44,263 nt of DNA, taken from Ancylobacter novellus. Lineage in GTDB: Bacteria; Pseudomonadota; Alphaproteobacteria; Rhizobiales; Xanthobacteraceae. The DNA lies in contig QFQD01000027.1 in the NCBI GenBank assembly GCA_003241485.1, positions 1-44,263 on the forward strand. Direction: 5' to 3'. A program made the position numbers and the translations under genes. Of this stretch, positions 15,870-23,274 are shown piece after piece. Each line of letters opens with the position of its first letter. Position 1 is the first letter of the stretch. The notes beneath the pieces are model-generated. The model did not search any database. It was given only the letters and a program-made list of their open reading frames with translations, and was not told the origin of the DNA.

Positions 15870-17072
15870 ATGAGCCTGATATCCGCCGCCCTGAAGCGCA
15901 TCAACCCGTCGCAGACGATCGCCATTTCCAACAAGGCGCGGGAGCTGAAAGCGTCCGGTCGCGATATCATCGCGCTGTCGGCCGGCGAGCCGGATTTCGA
16001 GACGCCGGACAACATCAAGGAAGCCGCCATCAAGGCGATCCGCGATGGCCAGACGCGCTATACCGCCGTGGACGGCATTCCCGAGCTGAAGGCGGCCATC
16101 GTCGCCAAGTTCAAGCGTGAGAACGGCCTTACCTACAAGCCGAGCCAGGTGACGGTGGGCACCGGCGGCAAGCAGGTGCTGTTCAACGCGCTGGTGGCCA
16201 CGCTCGACGCCGGCGACGAGGTCATCATCCCGGCGCCGTACTGGGTGAGCTACCCCGACATCGTGCAGTTCGCCGGCGGCACGCCGGTCGCGGTGGAAAC
16301 CAAGCTGGAAGACAACTTCAAGCTCCAGCCGGCGGCGCTCGAGGCGGCGATCACGCCGAAGACCAAGTGGCTGATCTTCAACTCCCCGTCGAACCCGACG
16401 GGCGCGGCCTATTCGCGCGACGAGCTGAAGGCGCTCACCGATGTGCTGGTGAAGTATCCGCATGTATGGATTCTCACCGACGACATGTATGAGCACCTGG
16501 TCTATGACGATTTTGAATTCGTCACCCCGGCCCAGGTCGAGCCCGCCTTGTATGACCGCACGCTGACCATGAACGGCGTTTCCAAGGCCTATTGCATGAC
16601 CGGCTGGCGCATCGGTTATGCCGCCGGCCCGGAAGTGCTCATCAAGGCCATGGGCACGCTGCAGTCGCAGTCGACCTCGAACCCGAGCTCCATCGCCCAG
16701 TGGGCGGCGGTCGAGGCGCTGAACGGTCCGCAGGACTTCATCAGCGCCAACAACAAGGTGTTCAAGGAGCGCCGCGACCTCGTGGTCTCCATGCTCAACC
16801 AGTCGAACGGGTTGACCTGCCCGAAGCCGGAAGGCGCCTTCTATGTGTACCCCTCCTGCGCGGGCCTGATCGGCAAGAAGACTGCCGCAGGCAAGGTCAT
16901 CGAGAACGACGAGATCTTTGCCAGCGAACTTCTCGACGCCGAAGGCGTTGCGGTGGTCCACGGTTCGGCCTTCGGCCTTGGGCCGGCGTTCCGCATTTCC
17001 TATGCGACCGCCACCAAGGATCTGGAAGAAGCGTGCCTTCGCATTCAGCGCTTCTGTGGTTCGCTGCGCTGA
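15870..17072 (+). CDS. aatA: Aspartate aminotransferase, class I PLP enzyme
   Basis: This 400-residue aminotransferase (fold type I, subgroup I-gamma) converts aspartate and 2-oxoglutarate to oxaloacetate and glutamate. Homologues often also act on aromatic amino acids or prephenate. Visible landmarks are LSAGEPDFETPDNI near residue 36, VGTGGKQVLFNALVAT near 99, FNSPSNPTGAAYSRDEL near 170, and NGVSKAYCMTGWRIGYAAG with PLP-binding Lys239. The start is the ATG at 15870 with AAGGGAG upstream; the frame runs further 5' but through sequence antisense to the GST gene. A terminator-like hairpin follows at 17089. It is housekeeping and strongly conserved. Confidence 0.95.
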   Translation: MSLISAALKRINPSQTIAISNKARELKASGRDIIALSAGEPDFETPDNIKEAAIKAIRDGQTRYTAVDGIPELKAAIVAKFKRENGLTYKPSQVTVGTGGKQVLFNALVATLDAGDEVIIPAPYWVSYPDIVQFAGGTPVAVETKLEDNFKLQPAALEAAITPKTKWLIFNSPSNPTGAAYSRDELKALTDVLVKYPHVWILTDDMYEHLVYDDFEFVTPAQVEPALYDRTLTMNGVSKAYCMTGWRIGYAAGPEVLIKAMGTLQSQSTSNPSSIAQWAAVEALNGPQDFISANNKVFKERRDLVVSMLNQSNGLTCPKPEGAFYVYPSCAGLIGKKTAAGKVIENDEIFASELLDAEGVAVVHGSAFGLGPAFRISYATATKDLEEACLRIQRFCGSLR

Positions 17073-17088
17073 GGTTTTGACCAGACAT

Positions 17089-17118
17089 CCGGCCGGGACG
17101 CGCGCCCCGGCCGGGTTT
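17089..17118 (+). terminator. Terminator-like hairpin after aatA
   Basis: Nine-bp perfect arms CCGGCCGGG (17089-17097) and CCCGGCCGG (17106-17114) with an 8-nt loop are followed by GTTTCG. The short T-tract makes it a moderate intrinsic terminator candidate. Confidence 0.55.
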
Positions 17119-17181
17119 CGCCGCATAGCGGTGGGGCGCCGGTTCCCGAGAGCCGGTTATGCGCATTAGGGAGACTGTCCA

Positions 17182-17676
17182 ATGATCCGTTCCGTTCTGT
17201 CGCGCGGGCTTATTGCGGCCACGCTCGTCGCTGGTTTCGGCACCCTCGCCGCCGCCCCGGCTTCGGCCCAGAGCCAGAACCGCGTGCAGGTTGGCGTGCT
17301 GGAGTGCATCGGTTCCAAGTCGGTGAGCTTCATCATCGGCTCGAAGCGCACGCTCGACTGCACCTTCCGCGCGCCCCGCGGCAAGACCTACAAGTATGAG
17401 GGCTCGATCCGTCGCTGGGGCCTCGATGTCGGCGTCACCGGCCGCAACGCGCTGGTGTGGTCGGTGCTCGCCCCCTCGCGCGGCGTCAGCTCCTCCGACC
17501 TCGACGGCACCTATGTCGGCGTGTCCGGCAGCGTGGCGGTTGGCCTCGGCGTGGCGGGCAACGTGCTCGTCGGCGGTTCCAACAAGACCATTGCCCTGCA
17601 GCCGGTCAGCGTCGAAGGCCAGACGGGCGTGAACCTCGCTCTCGGCGTGGGCGACCTGCGCCTCACCTCCAAGTGA
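17182..17676 (+). CDS. DUF992 domain-containing secreted protein
   Basis: This 164-residue exported protein has a signal peptide of about 29 residues (LIAATLVAGFGTLAAAPASA, cleavage before QSQ). The DUF992 domain shows VGVLECIGSKSVSFIIGSKR near residue 37 and LDCTFRAP near 58. Two cysteines in the mature part (near residues 42 and 60) could form a disulfide. The fold is probably beta-rich, and the last third is glycine-rich (GVSGSVAVGLGVAGNVLVGG). DUF992 proteins are common in Rhizobiales and have no established function. A strong terminator follows. It probably forms a monocistronic unit, because aatA upstream has its own terminator-like hairpin. Confidence 0.85.
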   Translation: MIRSVLSRGLIAATLVAGFGTLAAAPASAQSQNRVQVGVLECIGSKSVSFIIGSKRTLDCTFRAPRGKTYKYEGSIRRWGLDVGVTGRNALVWSVLAPSRGVSSSDLDGTYVGVSGSVAVGLGVAGNVLVGGSNKTIALQPVSVEGQTGVNLALGVGDLRLTSK

Positions 17677-17692
17677 GCCTCAACTAAGCCCG

Positions 17693-17753
17693 GCGCTCCC
17701 TGCGGGAGCGCGTGTGGCGAGGATCAAGGTCCGGCGCGAGCCGGGCCTTTTTT
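17693..17753 (+). terminator. Rho-independent terminator (tandem hairpins) after the DUF992 gene
   Basis: The first hairpin at 17693-17711 has perfect 8-bp arms (GCGCTCCC / GGGAGCGC) and a 3-nt loop. The second at 17726-17750 has AAGGTCCGGC facing GCCGGGCCTT with one G-U pair and a GCGA loop, followed by TTTTT. The second has the full shape of an intrinsic terminator. Confidence 0.85.
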
Positions 17754-17841
17754 CGTCGCGCACGTTCTGTTGATGGCGGGCGATGAAATTTTCTCCCGCG
17801 ACGTGACGTATTCTCCTCGTCGAAACCGTGGGAGAACCCTC

Positions 17842-18837
17842 ATGCTGATCCGTCGCCGGCGTTCCTGGGAGTTGCCGGAAAGCGCCGCAACGCCCGAAAC
17901 GATCTATCTCTCCCGCCGCCACCTCCTTGGGGCCGGCGTCGGCCTCCTCGCTGCGGCGAGCGCCGGAGCAGTGAGCGGTATCACGCCCGCCGAGGCGGCC
18001 GCACCGGGGGATCCGGCCATCGACCCCACCAATGATCTCTACCCCGCCAAGCGCAATCCGGCCTTCACGCTCGACCACCCGGTCACGCCGGAGGAGATTT
18101 CGGGCAATTACAATAATTTCTACGAGTTCGGCTCAGACCGGACCAACTACCAGTGCACGGTCGCGGCGGCGCGCATGCCCCGCCGGCCCTGGACGGTGAA
18201 GATCGACGGGCTGGTCGAGCAGCCGCGCGAAGTGGGCCTCGACGACATCATCCGCGCCATGCCGCTGGAGGAGCGGCTCTACCGCCACCGCTGCGTCGAG
18301 GCATGGTCGATGGCGGTGCCGTGGACAGGCTTCCCGGTGCGCGAGCTCGTCGCCTGGGCCAAGCCGCTGTCGGGGGCCAAATATGTCCGGCTGGAAACCT
18401 TCATGAACCCGAAGGTGGCACCAGCGCAGAACGGCTTCATCTACCCCTGGCCCTATGTCGACGGGATGACCATGGCGGAGGCCACGAACGATCTCGCCTT
18501 CTTCGTCACCGGGGTCTACGGCAAGCCCGCGCCCAACCAGTTCGGCGCGCCGCTGCGCCTCGCCCTGCCGTGGAAATACGGCTTCAAGTCGGTGAAATCG
18601 ATCGTGCGCATCTCCTTCACCGCCGAACGCCCGATCGGGCTGTGGGAGAAGGTTCAGGGTCGGGAATACGGGTTCTGGGCCAATGTGAACCCGGAAGTGC
18701 CGCACCCGCGCTGGAGCCAGGCGAGCGAACGCGACATCGGCACGGGCGAGCGACGCCCCACGCTGCTCTACAACGGCTATGCCGAGCAGGTCGCCGGCCT
18801 CTATGCCGATATGAAGGGCGAGAAGCTCTTCATGTGA
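17842..18837 (+). CDS. msrP: Protein-methionine-sulfoxide reductase catalytic subunit MsrP (YedY)
   Basis: This 331-residue periplasmic molybdopterin enzyme reduces methionine sulfoxide in envelope proteins. A twin-arginine signal (YLSRRHLLGAGVGLLAAAS, residues 22-40) indicates folded export with the Mo-cofactor. The molybdenum-ligand cysteine is Cys151 in YRHRCVEAWSM, within the sulfite-oxidase fold. MVPWTGFPV- and LPWKYGFKSVKSIV-like elements typical of MsrP follow. The start at 17842 has GGGAGA upstream. In many Proteobacteria the membrane haem partner MsrQ (YedZ) is the next gene. Here none follows, so electrons must come from an msrQ elsewhere or another donor. Confidence 0.93.
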   Translation: MLIRRRRSWELPESAATPETIYLSRRHLLGAGVGLLAAASAGAVSGITPAEAAAPGDPAIDPTNDLYPAKRNPAFTLDHPVTPEEISGNYNNFYEFGSDRTNYQCTVAAARMPRRPWTVKIDGLVEQPREVGLDDIIRAMPLEERLYRHRCVEAWSMAVPWTGFPVRELVAWAKPLSGAKYVRLETFMNPKVAPAQNGFIYPWPYVDGMTMAEATNDLAFFVTGVYGKPAPNQFGAPLRLALPWKYGFKSVKSIVRISFTAERPIGLWEKVQGREYGFWANVNPEVPHPRWSQASERDIGTGERRPTLLYNGYAEQVAGLYADMKGEKLFM

Positions 18838-18860
18838 CTGTCATGAACCTTTTCGGTCCC

Positions 18861-18896
18861 TGAAAAGAAAAAAGCCGGGCTCCAAGGAGCCCGGCT
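18861..18896 (-). terminator. Leftward rho-independent terminator downstream of msrP
   Basis: A perfect 11-bp stem (AGCCGGGCTCC, 18873-18883; GGAGCCCGGCT, 18886-18896) with a 2-nt centre gives a stable hairpin. On the minus strand it is followed by TTTTTTCTTTTC, a strong U-tract; on the plus strand no U-tract follows. It therefore terminates leftward transcription, although no leftward protein gene ends here. Confidence 0.8.
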
Positions 18897-18961
18897 GAGT
18901 CTCGCCGCCGAAGCGACGAACCTTCCAGAGGGGAACAGCCGAGGCAATTGCTTCGGTGTCT
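18866..18961 (-). ncRNA. Candidate small RNA (about 95 nt) upstream of the leftward terminator
   Basis: A leftward intrinsic terminator with no adjacent leftward gene implies a short transcript. Reading the minus strand, a 7-bp stem CCGAAGC (18956-18950) with GCTTCGG (18914-18908) encloses a region with the pyrimidine-rich segment GTTCCCCTCTGGAA, followed by the terminator hairpin. A promoter-like pair TTGCAA-N17-CATATG lies immediately upstream. The CCCCUC stretch is of the kind that could pair with a ribosome-binding site. A 42-codon frame from ATG at 18966 crosses the terminator stem, so coding is less likely. The ends given are estimates. No Rfam family is recognised. Confidence 0.5.
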
Positions 18962-18966
18962 GTCTC

Positions 18967-18995
18967 CATATGATCAATGTGGAGGCAAGTTGCAA
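18967..18995 (-). promoter_or_regulatory. Predicted promoter of the small-RNA candidate
   Basis: On the minus strand, TTGCAA (18990-18995) and CATATG (18967-18972) are separated by 17 nt and placed a few bases before the predicted 5' end. Both hexamers are palindromic, so orientation rests on the leftward terminator. The fit to the -10 consensus is only partial. Confidence 0.35.
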
Positions 18996-19001
18996 TAAAA
19001 T

Positions 19002-19041
19002 ATGCCGACATACCAGGCATGCACATTTGTATGTGCGGCAT
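19002..19041. repeat. Overlapping inverted repeats in an AT-rich intergenic island
   Basis: ATGCCGACATA (19002-19012) faces TATGTGCGGCAT (19030-19041), complementary apart from one inserted base. Nested inside it GCACAT (19021-19026) and ATGTGC (19031-19036) form a perfect repeat with a 4-nt centre. The stretch lies just upstream of the small-RNA promoter candidate and about 135 bp before the DUF2380 gene. It could be an operator for either, or a cruciform-prone site. Confidence 0.4.
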
Positions 19042-19175
19042 TGTTGTTTCAAAAATGCACCGTATTTGGGCGCGCGCTGGGGGCGAGGGACGGCAGCTGC
19101 ACCTTGCTGGAAGTCCGTCGCGCCGGTGTTAAGCTCGTTCCGCGCTCCCCCGAGAAAGGGGGCGGGGAGGCGGCC

Positions 19176-19679
19176 ATGGCGACCACGTTTCGTGCAGTGC
19201 TGGCGCTGTCGGCTTTCTGCATTGGTCTTCGGCTGGTCACGGTTGCCGCGCTGGAAGCGCAGCTGCCGCGTCTCGCTGTCGTCGATATCGGCTTCACCGA
19301 TTCGTCCGGTGAGACGCGCGAGCAGGGCCGCGAACATGCCGAGCGCCAGCGCGCTCTGACCGAGGGCCTGTCGCGTCAGATCGCCCAGCCGGGGCGGTTG
19401 CAGGTGCTGCACCTCGACTGCGGCGCGGGCTGTTCGCTGGACGCGGCGGGGGTCGAGATGCTGCGCCAGCGGGCGCAGGCGGCGGGCGCGGTCTATGTGC
19501 TGGTGGGCAAAGTGCACAAGATGAGCGCTCTGGTCATGTCGATGCGCTTTGCCGTGCTCGACACGGCTTCCGGCCAGCTGGTGCTGGAGCGCCTGCTTCG
19601 CTTTCGCAGCGACAATGACGAGGGATGGCGCCACGCCGGCGACTATGCCGCCCGCGAAGTCGCGGGTGCCTTGCCCTGA
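19176..19679 (+). CDS. DUF2380 domain-containing exported protein
   Basis: This 167-residue protein has an N-terminal hydrophobic stretch (ATTFRAVLALSAFCIGLRLV) that is probably a signal peptide or anchor. A DUF2380-like body follows: LAVVDIGFTDSSGE near residue 32, GAVYVLVGKVHKMSALVMSM near 106, and a C-terminal DNDEGWRHAGDY. The LVGKV-K-S-L-M-M pattern and the final DE-W-R-DY block are the parts I recognise. These proteins are predicted to sit in the periplasm and resemble other DUF sensors with a CsgG-like core; no function is established. The start at 19176 has GGGGAGG upstream. It is convergent with the lysR gene, 6 bp apart. Confidence 0.75.
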   Translation: MATTFRAVLALSAFCIGLRLVTVAALEAQLPRLAVVDIGFTDSSGETREQGREHAERQRALTEGLSRQIAQPGRLQVLHLDCGAGCSLDAAGVEMLRQRAQAAGAVYVLVGKVHKMSALVMSMRFAVLDTASGQLVLERLLRFRSDNDEGWRHAGDYAAREVAGALP

Positions 19680-19685
19680 GGGGCG

Positions 19686-20630
19686 TCAGAAGCTCCAGCG
19701 CTGCGCCTTGGCGACGAGGAAGTCGCGGAACACCTGGATGCGCGCAACCGAGCGCATTTCCTGGGGGTAGACGAAATAGGCTTCCAGCGTCGGCGTCTCG
19801 CGCTCCGGGAACAGCTGCACCAGCGTCGCGGAGTCTTCCAGCAGATAGTCCGGCACGATGCCGATGCCGACGCCGCGCTCCACGGCGCGCTTGAGGCCAA
19901 GCACATTGTTGACGGAGAGCGCCGGCACGCGGCCTTCCTGCCCGTCTTCCAGACCCGCCCGCTCCAGCCAGTTCAGCCCCTGGAAATAGGAGGGGATGGG
20001 GCCGCCGAGCAGGATGATGCGGTGCTTTTCCAGCTCGTCCAGCGTGCGCGGATGGCCGTTGCGCTTCAGATATTCCGCGGAAGCGAAGGCGTGGAAGTGC
20101 ACGGTGAACAGCTTGCGCTGGATCAGGTCCGGCTGCACCGGCTGGCGCAGGCGGATGGCGACGTCCGCCTCGCGCATGGCGAGGTCGAGTTCGTCGTCGG
20201 TCAGAATCAGCGTGATGCGGATGTCGGGATAGAGTTCGAGGAACTCGCCGATGCGCGCGGTCAGCCAGTGGGTGCCGAGACCCATGGTGGTGGTCACGCG
20301 CAGTTCGCCGTTCGGCTTCTCGCGGCTATCGGTCAGCTTGGCCCGCGCGGCCTCCAGCTTCATGAACACTTCGTGCGCGGTGCGGTAGAGCAGGTCGCCC
20401 TGCTCGGTCAGGATCAGCCCGCGCGCGTGGCGGTGAAACAGCGGGATATTGAGTTCCTGCTCCAGCGCGGAAACCTGCCGGCTCACCGCCGACTGCGAGA
20501 GGCCGAGCGCCTCGCCCGCATGGGTGAACGAGCCCGCCTCGGCGGCGACATGGAACACTTTGAGCTTGTCCCAGTCCATGTCTCGCGCCCGATTCGCCTT
20601 GTTTTCCATATGCTGGGGGTTCCGCGTCAT
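19686..20630 (-). CDS. LysR family transcriptional regulator coupled to trxB
   Basis: This 314-residue regulator has an N-terminal winged HTH (FTHAGEALGLSQSAVSRQVS, near residues 35-54, then ALEQELNIPLFHR). A periplasmic-binding-like effector domain follows from about residue 105 (GELRVTTTMGLGTHWL). The ATG at 20630 overlaps the trxB stop by 4 bp, so it is the second gene of a trxB-lysR operon. An internal ATG at 20579 (MDWDKLKVFH) is an alternative start that removes 17 unconserved residues. Such regulators normally control a divergent or distant target; the co-operonic layout suggests regulation of a redox-linked function. The effector is unknown. Confidence 0.9.
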   Translation of the reverse strand: MTRNPQHMENKANRARDMDWDKLKVFHVAAEAGSFTHAGEALGLSQSAVSRQVSALEQELNIPLFHRHARGLILTEQGDLLYRTAHEVFMKLEAARAKLTDSREKPNGELRVTTTMGLGTHWLTARIGEFLELYPDIRITLILTDDELDLAMREADVAIRLRQPVQPDLIQRKLFTVHFHAFASAEYLKRNGHPRTLDELEKHRIILLGGPIPSYFQGLNWLERAGLEDGQEGRVPALSVNNVLGLKRAVERGVGIGIVPDYLLEDSATLVQLFPERETPTLEAYFVYPQEMRSVARIQVFRDFLVAKAQRWSF

Positions 20631-21607
20631 TCGGCTGCGTGGGCTAGAGGCTCACGCGCGGCGAGGAAGCGTTCGGCCTCCAGCGCGGCCATGCAGCCCA
20701 TGCCGGCGGCCGTCACGGCCTGCCGGAAGGTATCGTCGGCGACATCGCCGGCCGCGAACACGCCTTCCACCGAGGTCTGGGTGGAGTCGGGCGCGGTCCA
20801 GATGTAGCCCGACGGCTTGAGCTTGAGCTGGCCGTCCACCAGCTCGGTCGCCGGGGCATGGCCGATGGCGATGAACACGCCATCCGCCGGCCGCTCGTCG
20901 AGCGCGCCGGTGACAACGTCCTTGAGCACCACGCCGGTCACCTTGGGCGGCTCGTCCTGGCCCTTCACCTCGTGCAGGGCGACATTCCAGACCACCTCGA
21001 CCTTGGGGTGGGCGAACAGGCGGTCCTGCAGGATGCGCTCGGCGCGGAAGCTGTCGCGCCGGTGAACGACGGTGACCTTGGACGCGAAATTGGTGAGGAA
21101 CAGCGCTTCCTCCACGGCGGTGTTGCCGCCGCCGACCACGATGACCTCCTTGCCCCGGTAGAAGAAGCCGTCGCAGGTGGCGCAGGCCGAGACGCCATAG
21201 CCGCGATAGGCCTGCTCGGAGGGCAGCTCCAGCCAGCGCGCCTGCGCGCCAGTGGCGAGAATTACCGTCTCGGCAATCCAGACCTGCCCGGAATCGGTCT
21301 CGATCCGGAAGGGGCGGTGGGAGAAATCCGCCTTGGTGACGATGTCGTTCACGATGCGGGTGCCCATCTTCTCCGCCTGGGCCTGCATCTGCTCCATCAG
21401 CCACGGTCCCTGGATCGGGTCGGCGAAGCCGGGGTAGTTCTCGACATCGGTGGTGATGGTGAGCTGGCCGCCGGGCTGGATGCCCTGGATCATCACCGGC
21501 TCCAGCATGGCGCGCGCGGCATAGACGGCGGCCGTATAGCCAGCGGGGCCCGATCCGATGATCAACATCTTGACGTGAGTGGCGGCGGAGGTAGAGGCCG
21601 ACGACAT
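20627..21607 (-). CDS. trxB: Thioredoxin-disulfide reductase
   Basis: This 326-residue FAD/NADPH flavoenzyme reduces thioredoxin. Motifs are the FAD-binding MLIIGSGPAGYTAAVYAAR near residue 13, redox pair Cys142/Cys145 in SACATCDGFFYRGK, NADPH-binding VIVVGGGNTAVEEALFL near residue 158, and the C-terminal FAD motif GVFAAGDVADDTFRQAVTAA. The start at 21607 (MSSASTSAATHVKML) gives normal family length; an upstream frame would add 29 unlikely residues. A promoter-like TTGCGG-N17-TACATT lies 113-141 bp upstream. Divergent to it is the Lrp-type regulator gene, so the 283-bp region between them probably holds both promoters. Confidence 0.96.
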   Translation of the reverse strand: MSSASTSAATHVKMLIIGSGPAGYTAAVYAARAMLEPVMIQGIQPGGQLTITTDVENYPGFADPIQGPWLMEQMQAQAEKMGTRIVNDIVTKADFSHRPFRIETDSGQVWIAETVILATGAQARWLELPSEQAYRGYGVSACATCDGFFYRGKEVIVVGGGNTAVEEALFLTNFASKVTVVHRRDSFRAERILQDRLFAHPKVEVVWNVALHEVKGQDEPPKVTGVVLKDVVTGALDERPADGVFIAIGHAPATELVDGQLKLKPSGYIWTAPDSTQTSVEGVFAAGDVADDTFRQAVTAAGMGCMAALEAERFLAAREPLAHAAE

Positions 21608-21719
21608 GCTGGGCTCGCTCGATCTGCGGCAGGAGTGGATGTCCGGTGCCGGCACGGGAATCATGCAGATTGGCGACACATGCGCAGCCCGCAAGGGAGA
21701 GCCGGGTCAGCCATGCGAA

Positions 21720-21748
21720 AATGTAGGGTCTCGGTGGCCTGACCGCAA
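21720..21748 (-). promoter_or_regulatory. Predicted sigma-70 promoter of trxB-lysR
   Basis: On the minus strand, TTGCGG (21748-21743) and TACATT (21725-21720) are separated by exactly 17 nt, a good match to the vegetative consensus. It implies a 5' UTR of about 105 nt before the trxB ATG. Confidence 0.5.
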
Positions 21749-21787
21749 GGCGGGCCTTACCTATCCAATAGTTTTCCAGAGGGAAGA

Positions 21788-21808
21788 TTGCGCTGCAGCG
21801 ACGCGCAA
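21788..21808. promoter_or_regulatory. Inverted repeat TTGCGC-N9-GCGCAA upstream of the Lrp-type gene
   Basis: Perfect 6-bp arms at 21788-21793 and 21803-21808 lie about 83 bp before the GTG start of the regulator and about 180 bp before trxB. Lrp-family proteins often autoregulate from such sites, so this is a candidate operator; it does not match the E. coli Lrp consensus closely. Confidence 0.3.
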
Positions 21809-21890
21809 GATAATTGCTCACGCCGGCTGCTGCTCTATCTTTGTAGCCGACTTTGGCGTGTTTTCATCGCGCCACAACCGGAGGCGCCGC

Positions 21891-22367
21891 GTGGCTCGCC
21901 GAATTGACGCGATCGACTGGCATATCCTGCGCGAACTTCAGGACGATGGCCGCATCACCAATGTGGAGCTGTCGCAGCGCGTGGGCATTTCCGCCCCTCC
22001 CTGCCTGCGCCGGGTGCGCTCGCTGGAGGAGGAAGGGATCATCAAGGGCTACCGCGCCCTGCTGGAGGAGAAGAAGCTCGGCTTCGACCTCATGGCCTTC
22101 GCCATGGTGCATCTCATCAGCCAGGCCGAGGCCGACCTTTCCGCCTTCGCCGCGCAGGTGGAGCGCTGGCCGCTGGTGCGGGCCTGCTGGATGCTCTCGG
22201 GCGAGACCGACTTCATCCTGCTCTGCGTCGCGCCGGACCTGCGCACGTTCCAGAATTTCGTGCTGGAACTGACCGGGGCGCCCAATGTGCGCAATGTGAA
22301 GACGGCCCTCACGCTGAAGCAGACCAAGGACGCGGCGGTGGTGCCGATGGAGGGCGTTTCCCCATGA
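21891..22367 (+). CDS. Lrp/AsnC family transcriptional regulator
   Basis: This 158-residue regulator has an N-terminal HTH (GRITNVELSQRVGISAPPCL, near residues 19-38) followed by a RAM/ligand-binding domain (FDLMAFAMVHL, VRACWMLSGETDFILLCVA, near residues 65-113). A GTG start at 21891 is chosen because GGAGG sits about 8 nt upstream and the length matches the family; the frame runs further upstream through the promoter region. Its stop overlaps the start of the GT8 glycosyltransferase gene by 4 bp. It is therefore the first gene of a four-gene operon of envelope-glycan genes, which is an unusual partnership for an Lrp-type protein. Targets may include trxB, transcribed divergently. Confidence 0.9.
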   Translation: MARRIDAIDWHILRELQDDGRITNVELSQRVGISAPPCLRRVRSLEEEGIIKGYRALLEEKKLGFDLMAFAMVHLISQAEADLSAFAAQVERWPLVRACWMLSGETDFILLCVAPDLRTFQNFVLELTGAPNVRNVKTALTLKQTKDAAVVPMEGVSP

Positions 22368-23266
22368 TCGTGGCTACCGCGACCGACACCGGCTATGTCG
22401 AGCTGACGGCGGTCATGCTCGCCTCGCTCGCGGCCAATGCGCGGGACGACTACAACCGGGTCTATGTGTTCGGCGACCGGCTTTCCGTCGACGAGAAGCA
22501 GAAGCTGCGCGCGAGCTACCCGCTCGACAATCTCGAAATCATCGACCTGACCGAAGAGGACATGCGCTACCTCGCCGGCATGCCGATCTCGCTGCATGTG
22601 TCGCGCACCACCTATGCCCGCTTCCTCATGCCGTTCAAGGTGGACCAGAGCGAGACGCGCCTGCTCTATGTCGACTGCGACGCGATCGTGAATGACAGCC
22701 TGGCGTCGCTGCGCGATCTCGACATGCGGGGCCTCGCCGTGGGTGCGGTGCATGACGATGCGCGCCGCCGCGAGAACCGCCATTTCGAGCGCAACCTCGC
22801 CATCGGCCTGCCGGAAGACACCAATTACTTCAACGCCGGCATCCTGCTCATCGACCTCGTGCGCTGGCGCGAGGAGAAGCTCACCGAGCGTGCCTCGCAA
22901 TTCGCCGCCGAGCACCCGAACCTGCCGGTGCTGGACCAGGACGCGCTGAACGGCGCCCTGCGCGGCGAATGGCTGGAACTGGACGAGCGCTGGAACCTGC
23001 ACCGTCGGCTGGAGAAGGGGCACTATAAGGGCCCGCCGGTCGACTGGGAGGGCGCGGGGATCATCCACTATATCGGCCAGATCAAGCCGAACCATTCGGA
23101 TTCGCTGCATCCCGCGCGCGACATTTTCCTCAAGCACCGCAAGAACACCGCTTATGACGGCGCGCCAATGAAGGGCAAGCTCGACCGCAAGATCGAGAAG
23201 CGCGTGCGCAAGCTGAAGCGGCTCGTCGCCCGTGTGCGCCGGCTGTTCTCGCCGGCTGCGGCCTGA
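22364..23266 (+). CDS. Glycosyltransferase family 8 protein (LPS-type)
   Basis: This 300-residue GT-A fold transferase uses a nucleotide-sugar donor with Mn. The metal-binding DXD is in YVDCDAIVND near residue 102. Family-8 blocks NYFNAGILLIDLVRWRE (near 154), LPVLDQDALNGAL (near 187) and IIHYIGQIKPN (near 230) are present. The C-terminus is very basic (KGKLDRKIEKRVRKLKRLVA), which suggests association with the inner membrane face. GT8 members such as LgtC/RfaJ add galactose or glucose to the LPS core. ATGA overlap with the Lrp gene and an 8-bp gap to the ELM1-like gene show an operon. Confidence 0.9.
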   Translation: MIVATATDTGYVELTAVMLASLAANARDDYNRVYVFGDRLSVDEKQKLRASYPLDNLEIIDLTEEDMRYLAGMPISLHVSRTTYARFLMPFKVDQSETRLLYVDCDAIVNDSLASLRDLDMRGLAVGAVHDDARRRENRHFERNLAIGLPEDTNYFNAGILLIDLVRWREEKLTERASQFAAEHPNLPVLDQDALNGALRGEWLELDERWNLHRRLEKGHYKGPPVDWEGAGIIHYIGQIKPNHSDSLHPARDIFLKHRKNTAYDGAPMKGKLDRKIEKRVRKLKRLVARVRRLFSPAAA

Positions 23267-23274
23267 GCACCGGC

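Noticed and set aside
18841..19041. Short leftward frame of up to 66 codons covering the sRNA candidate
   Set aside because: Its 3' part runs through the terminator stem and U-tract, and no strong ribosome-binding site precedes either ATG. I keep the sRNA as the preferred reading but cannot exclude a small protein.
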